DNA from: Bordetella sp. 02P26C-1
Lineage (GTDB): Bacteria; Pseudomonadota; Gammaproteobacteria; Burkholderiales; Burkholderiaceae_B
Reading direction: 5' to 3'
NCBI RefSeq assembly: GCF_009763255.1
Contig: NZ_WSJB01000021.1
Span: 62,001 to 126,000, forward strand
DNA: 64,000 nucleotides
Both the position numbers and the translations under genes were made by a program. Of this stretch, positions 61,720 through 64,000 are shown piece by piece. The stretch's first letter is position 1, and each line of letters opens with the position of its first letter. Below the pieces are notes generated by a model, which was not told the origin of the DNA, ran no database searches, and saw nothing but the letters and a program-made list of their open reading frames with translations.

Positions 61720-63090
61720 ATGAAACGCGGCGCGCAGTTTTTGGTAGTTTGTTCGATGCTAAGTGCAGCAGGCACTCTTTTTGCCGACGCGGCGCACGCG
61801 CAGAGTTCACCCACGACCACGGCGGTGGCCGCCGCATCTAACGATATCGCGGTGCCCTTAAAGGGTCAGCATCTGCTGCCCTTGCAAGGACGACCCACCC
61901 GTATCGCCGTGGCCGATCCTAGTGTGGCCGATGTAAAAATCCTGCCCGCCTCGGCCGGCCGTCCCGCAGCCGTCTTGTTGATCGGCAAACAGCCCGGTAC
62001 AACGCAAGTCCAAATATGGGCAGCCAATAGCCGTGAGGCCTTGAAATGGACCGTACGCGTAGGCGGCGCCGTGCAAAGCGCGATGTCCACGCGCGGGGTG
62101 GCAACGGATACACATATCGACGTTGCGGGCCAGCATGCGCTAGTGTCGGGGCATGCCGAGTCCGCCTTGGATCATCAGCGCGCCGTGAAGGCGGCCGGCG
62201 CCACGGTGGGCGATGCGAATGTCGTTGACGTGGCAACAATAGGTACGGGCGGCGTCGTGCAGGTCGAGGTGAAAGTCGTCGAGGTATCCCGCACCGCGTT
62301 GAAACAGGTCGGTCTTAGCATGTCGGGCACGGCAGGGGGATGGAGTCTGGGATCGTCTACTGCACCGGATAATATGGCGCTCGCCGGATCGTTAGCCAGC
62401 GGTATCGGCAGTGGTTTCAGCGCCATGTTCAACTCCAACCATTTTTCTTCGTCGCTGCGTCTACTGCAAAGCAACGGCATGGCGCGCGTACTAGCGGAGC
62501 CCACCCTAGTGGCCCTAAGCGGCCAGAGCGCGAGCTTTCTTGCTGGCGGCGAGATCCCTATCCCGGTGGCAGCAGGCCTGGGTACCCAGACCGTGGAGTT
62601 CAAGCCATTCGGGATAGGCCTGAGCGTCACGCCGACTGTGCTATCCAAAGACCGCATTGCGTTGAAAGTGGCTCCTGAGGCCAGCGAACTGGACTATGGC
62701 AACGGCATTGCGATCATGAACGATTCGGGGTCTACGCTGATCCCCGCGATCCGTACGCGCCGTGCCGACACGATGGTCGAATTGGGCGACGGGGAAAGCT
62801 TTCTCATCAGCGGATTGGTATCTCGCCAAACCAAGGCCGCGGTAAACAAGGTGCCTTTCCTCGGGGAACTGCCCATCATCGGCGCGTTCTTCCGCGGCAT
62901 GGAGTATTCGCAAGAAGAGCGCGAGCTCGTGATCCTGGTCACGCCGCGTCTGGTCAGACCGATAGCGCGAGGCGTCAATCTGCCATTGCCCGGTGAACAG
63001 CAAGAGCGGCCGGACACGATGACTAACGCGTGGGGCTATTACATGCTGGGGCCCGTTAGCGGCCAACAGGCACCAGGATTCTCGCGCTAA
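61720..63090 (+). CDS. cpaC: Type II/IV secretion secretin RcpA/CpaC
   Basis: 456 residues with a signal peptide (FLVVCSMLSAAGTLFADAAHA-like, ending AHAQ). N-terminal PilQ/secretin N0-like domain (LPLQGRPTRIAVADPSVADV), a BON/N1 region, and the secretin core (SNGMARVLAEPTLVALSGQS, SFLAGGEIPIPVAAGLGTQT, VEFKPFGIGLSVTPTVLS, VPFLGELPIIGAFFRGMEYS, ERELVILVTPRLVRPI). It forms the outer-membrane pore of the Flp pilus. ATG 61720 with AGG upstream; 49 bp after cpaB. Confidence 0.95.
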   Translation: MKRGAQFLVVCSMLSAAGTLFADAAHAQSSPTTTAVAAASNDIAVPLKGQHLLPLQGRPTRIAVADPSVADVKILPASAGRPAAVLLIGKQPGTTQVQIWAANSREALKWTVRVGGAVQSAMSTRGVATDTHIDVAGQHALVSGHAESALDHQRAVKAAGATVGDANVVDVATIGTGGVVQVEVKVVEVSRTALKQVGLSMSGTAGGWSLGSSTAPDNMALAGSLASGIGSGFSAMFNSNHFSSSLRLLQSNGMARVLAEPTLVALSGQSASFLAGGEIPIPVAAGLGTQTVEFKPFGIGLSVTPTVLSKDRIALKVAPEASELDYGNGIAIMNDSGSTLIPAIRTRRADTMVELGDGESFLISGLVSRQTKAAVNKVPFLGELPIIGAFFRGMEYSQEERELVILVTPRLVRPIARGVNLPLPGEQQERPDTMTNAWGYYMLGPVSGQQAPGFSR

Positions 63091-63108
63091 GTTTGCGGCG
63101 AAATAGTG

Positions 63109-64000
63109 ATGACCAACGGCTTAGACGCGACAAACCCCATGCAGCGGCATTCGCCAGCGGACGCGGGCTCGGTGAACGGCGATCAGCTTCTCTTTTTCTC
63201 GGATAACCGTGATCTGGCCCACGCGCTTGCCCGGGCCCTGGACGGACTGGGGGCCTTGATTCGAGAGGCGCCGTCCAGAGACGATGTGGCGCGCGTGATC
63301 GCGCAATCGCGGCCACGACTCCTGTTTTTGGACTTCGCCTGCGACCGGGGCGATACTGACAAATGGACGCGGGCCGCCGAATTGGCGCGTACGCTCGCGC
63401 AGATCGCGCCCGACGTGCCTCGCATCGCCGTTGGCTCATTGTCTCGGCCCGAGGGTGCCATCGCGGCATTGCGTGCCGGTGTGGCGGACTTTGTTGACCC
63501 GCTAGCCGCGCCGCAAGAAGTCCGGGACGCCGCTGAGTGCTTGCTGAAAACGTCGTCCTCTGCCGACAGAGCAGGAAAGACTTGCCGCGATGTGCTGCTG
63601 TTGGGCGCACGTCCGGGCGTGGGTGTGAGCACCCTGGCTGCGCATCTGTCGGCCTTGGTACAAGCCAGCCACACGCAGGCAGTCCGAAAGCAGAAGAGCG
63701 ATGGAGCGCAAGACGGTGATCCGCCTGCCGCAACGACGCTGCATTCGAGCACTGCTTTGTTGGATCTGGGATGGCCGATTGGCGACGCACAACTCTATGT
63801 GAACGTGACAGGCGGATTTGATTTCGCCGAAGCGGTGCGTAATCTGCAGCGCTTGGACGCGACCTTGCTTAGTTCTGCCATGGCGCATACGAATGATGGG
63901 CTCAGCGTCATGGCCTTGCCGCCTGACCCTATGCAAATGAATCCGCTGTCCCAAACGGATTCGCTGCGAGCCTTCGAACGTCTGCAACAGCATTTCGACG
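63109..64000 (+). CDS. cpaE: CpaE/TadZ-like pilus localisation ATPase (3' end beyond window)
   Basis: Partial: 297 codons, open to the right edge. N-terminal receiver-like domain (LLFFSDNRDLAHALARALDG; PRIAVGSLSRPEGAIAALRA), then a ParA/MinD-like ATPase beginning LLGARPGVGVSTLAAHLSAL at about residue 163. The Walker A is atypical: P replaces the first Gly of GGVG and S replaces the catalytic-site Lys/Thr pattern seen in MinD, as in many CpaE/TadZ pseudo-ATPases. It directs pilus assembly to a cell pole. GTG 63106 directly upstream is an alternative start. tadA and the rest of the locus should follow. Confidence 0.9.
   Translation, partial: MTNGLDATNPMQRHSPADAGSVNGDQLLFFSDNRDLAHALARALDGLGALIREAPSRDDVARVIAQSRPRLLFLDFACDRGDTDKWTRAAELARTLAQIAPDVPRIAVGSLSRPEGAIAALRAGVADFVDPLAAPQEVRDAAECLLKTSSSADRAGKTCRDVLLLGARPGVGVSTLAAHLSALVQASHTQAVRKQKSDGAQDGDPPAATTLHSSTALLDLGWPIGDAQLYVNVTGGFDFAEAVRNLQRLDATLLSSAMAHTNDGLSVMALPPDPMQMNPLSQTDSLRAFERLQQHFD

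Noticed and set aside
1-64000. CRISPR array, insertion sequence or prophage
   Set aside because: No regular short direct repeats with spacers, no transposase, integrase or phage structural gene was found on either strand.

Overview
The window is a high-GC chromosomal segment from a beta-proteobacterium. The best fit is family Alcaligenaceae (Bordetella/Achromobacter relatives); the genus cannot be fixed from sequence alone. Reasons: a tripartite-tricarboxylate (Bug) binding protein beside its own regulator; the block TPR protein - secreted PpiB - lpxH // cysS - alkA - accA - tilS - lysC - tRNA-Ser; a trmJ/suhB divergent pair; and an aromatic/fatty-acid oxidising gene set. Genes are tightly packed, many starts are GTG or TTG, and stop/start overlaps of 4-11 bp are common. 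No prophage, insertion sequence, integrase, rRNA or CRISPR array was seen.

Layout. 1-2.3 kb: mutS start, an Lrp/AsnC regulator divergent from kynureninase. 2.3-4.3 kb: a Hint-domain protein and a dodecin separated by an AT-rich gap. 4.3-4.9 kb: a gene-free stretch with three regularly spaced copies of a DnaA-box-like repeat. 4.9-6.3 kb: an FMN reductase and a small ABM-domain membrane protein with an apparent NtrC/sigma-54 promoter. 6.4-11.6 kb: a four-gene imelysin - di-haem peroxidase-like - imelysin - DUF1513 operon, probably iron-linked. 11.6-16.4 kb: MscS channel, IclR regulator and Bug protein, trmJ, suhB. 16.5-28.2 kb: housekeeping block (TerC-CBS-CorC protein, uppP, lpxH, ppi, TPR, cysS, alkA, accA, tilS, lysC, tRNA-Ser) interrupted at 25.8-26.6 kb by a cluster of small double-glycine-leader, bacteriocin-like peptides.

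28.4-36 kb is accessory: lipoprotein, ion channel, LysR/GST/VOC group, ankyrin protein, and an AraC/MFS pair bracketed by two identical tRNA-Arg genes. 36-39.7 kb: beta-oxidation pair (thiolase and a reversed-domain FadB-like enzyme). 40-41.8 kb: a 593-residue protein of no recognised family. 42-51.7 kb: serine acetyltransferase, sirtuin, inositol-phosphatase family enzyme, lactate permease, DUF72 protein, a UvrD-like helicase with a LexA box upstream, CorA, and a secreted nuclease. 51.8-58.3 kb: a complete peptide/nickel-type ABC importer. 58.3-64 kb: the start of a tad/Flp pilus locus (flp, prepilin peptidase, two TadE-like pseudopilins, cpaB, secretin, cpaE), which runs off the right edge.

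The items most worth following are the double-glycine peptide cluster, the NtrC/sigma-54 control region before the ABM protein, the tandem DnaA-like repeats, and the unknown 593-residue protein.
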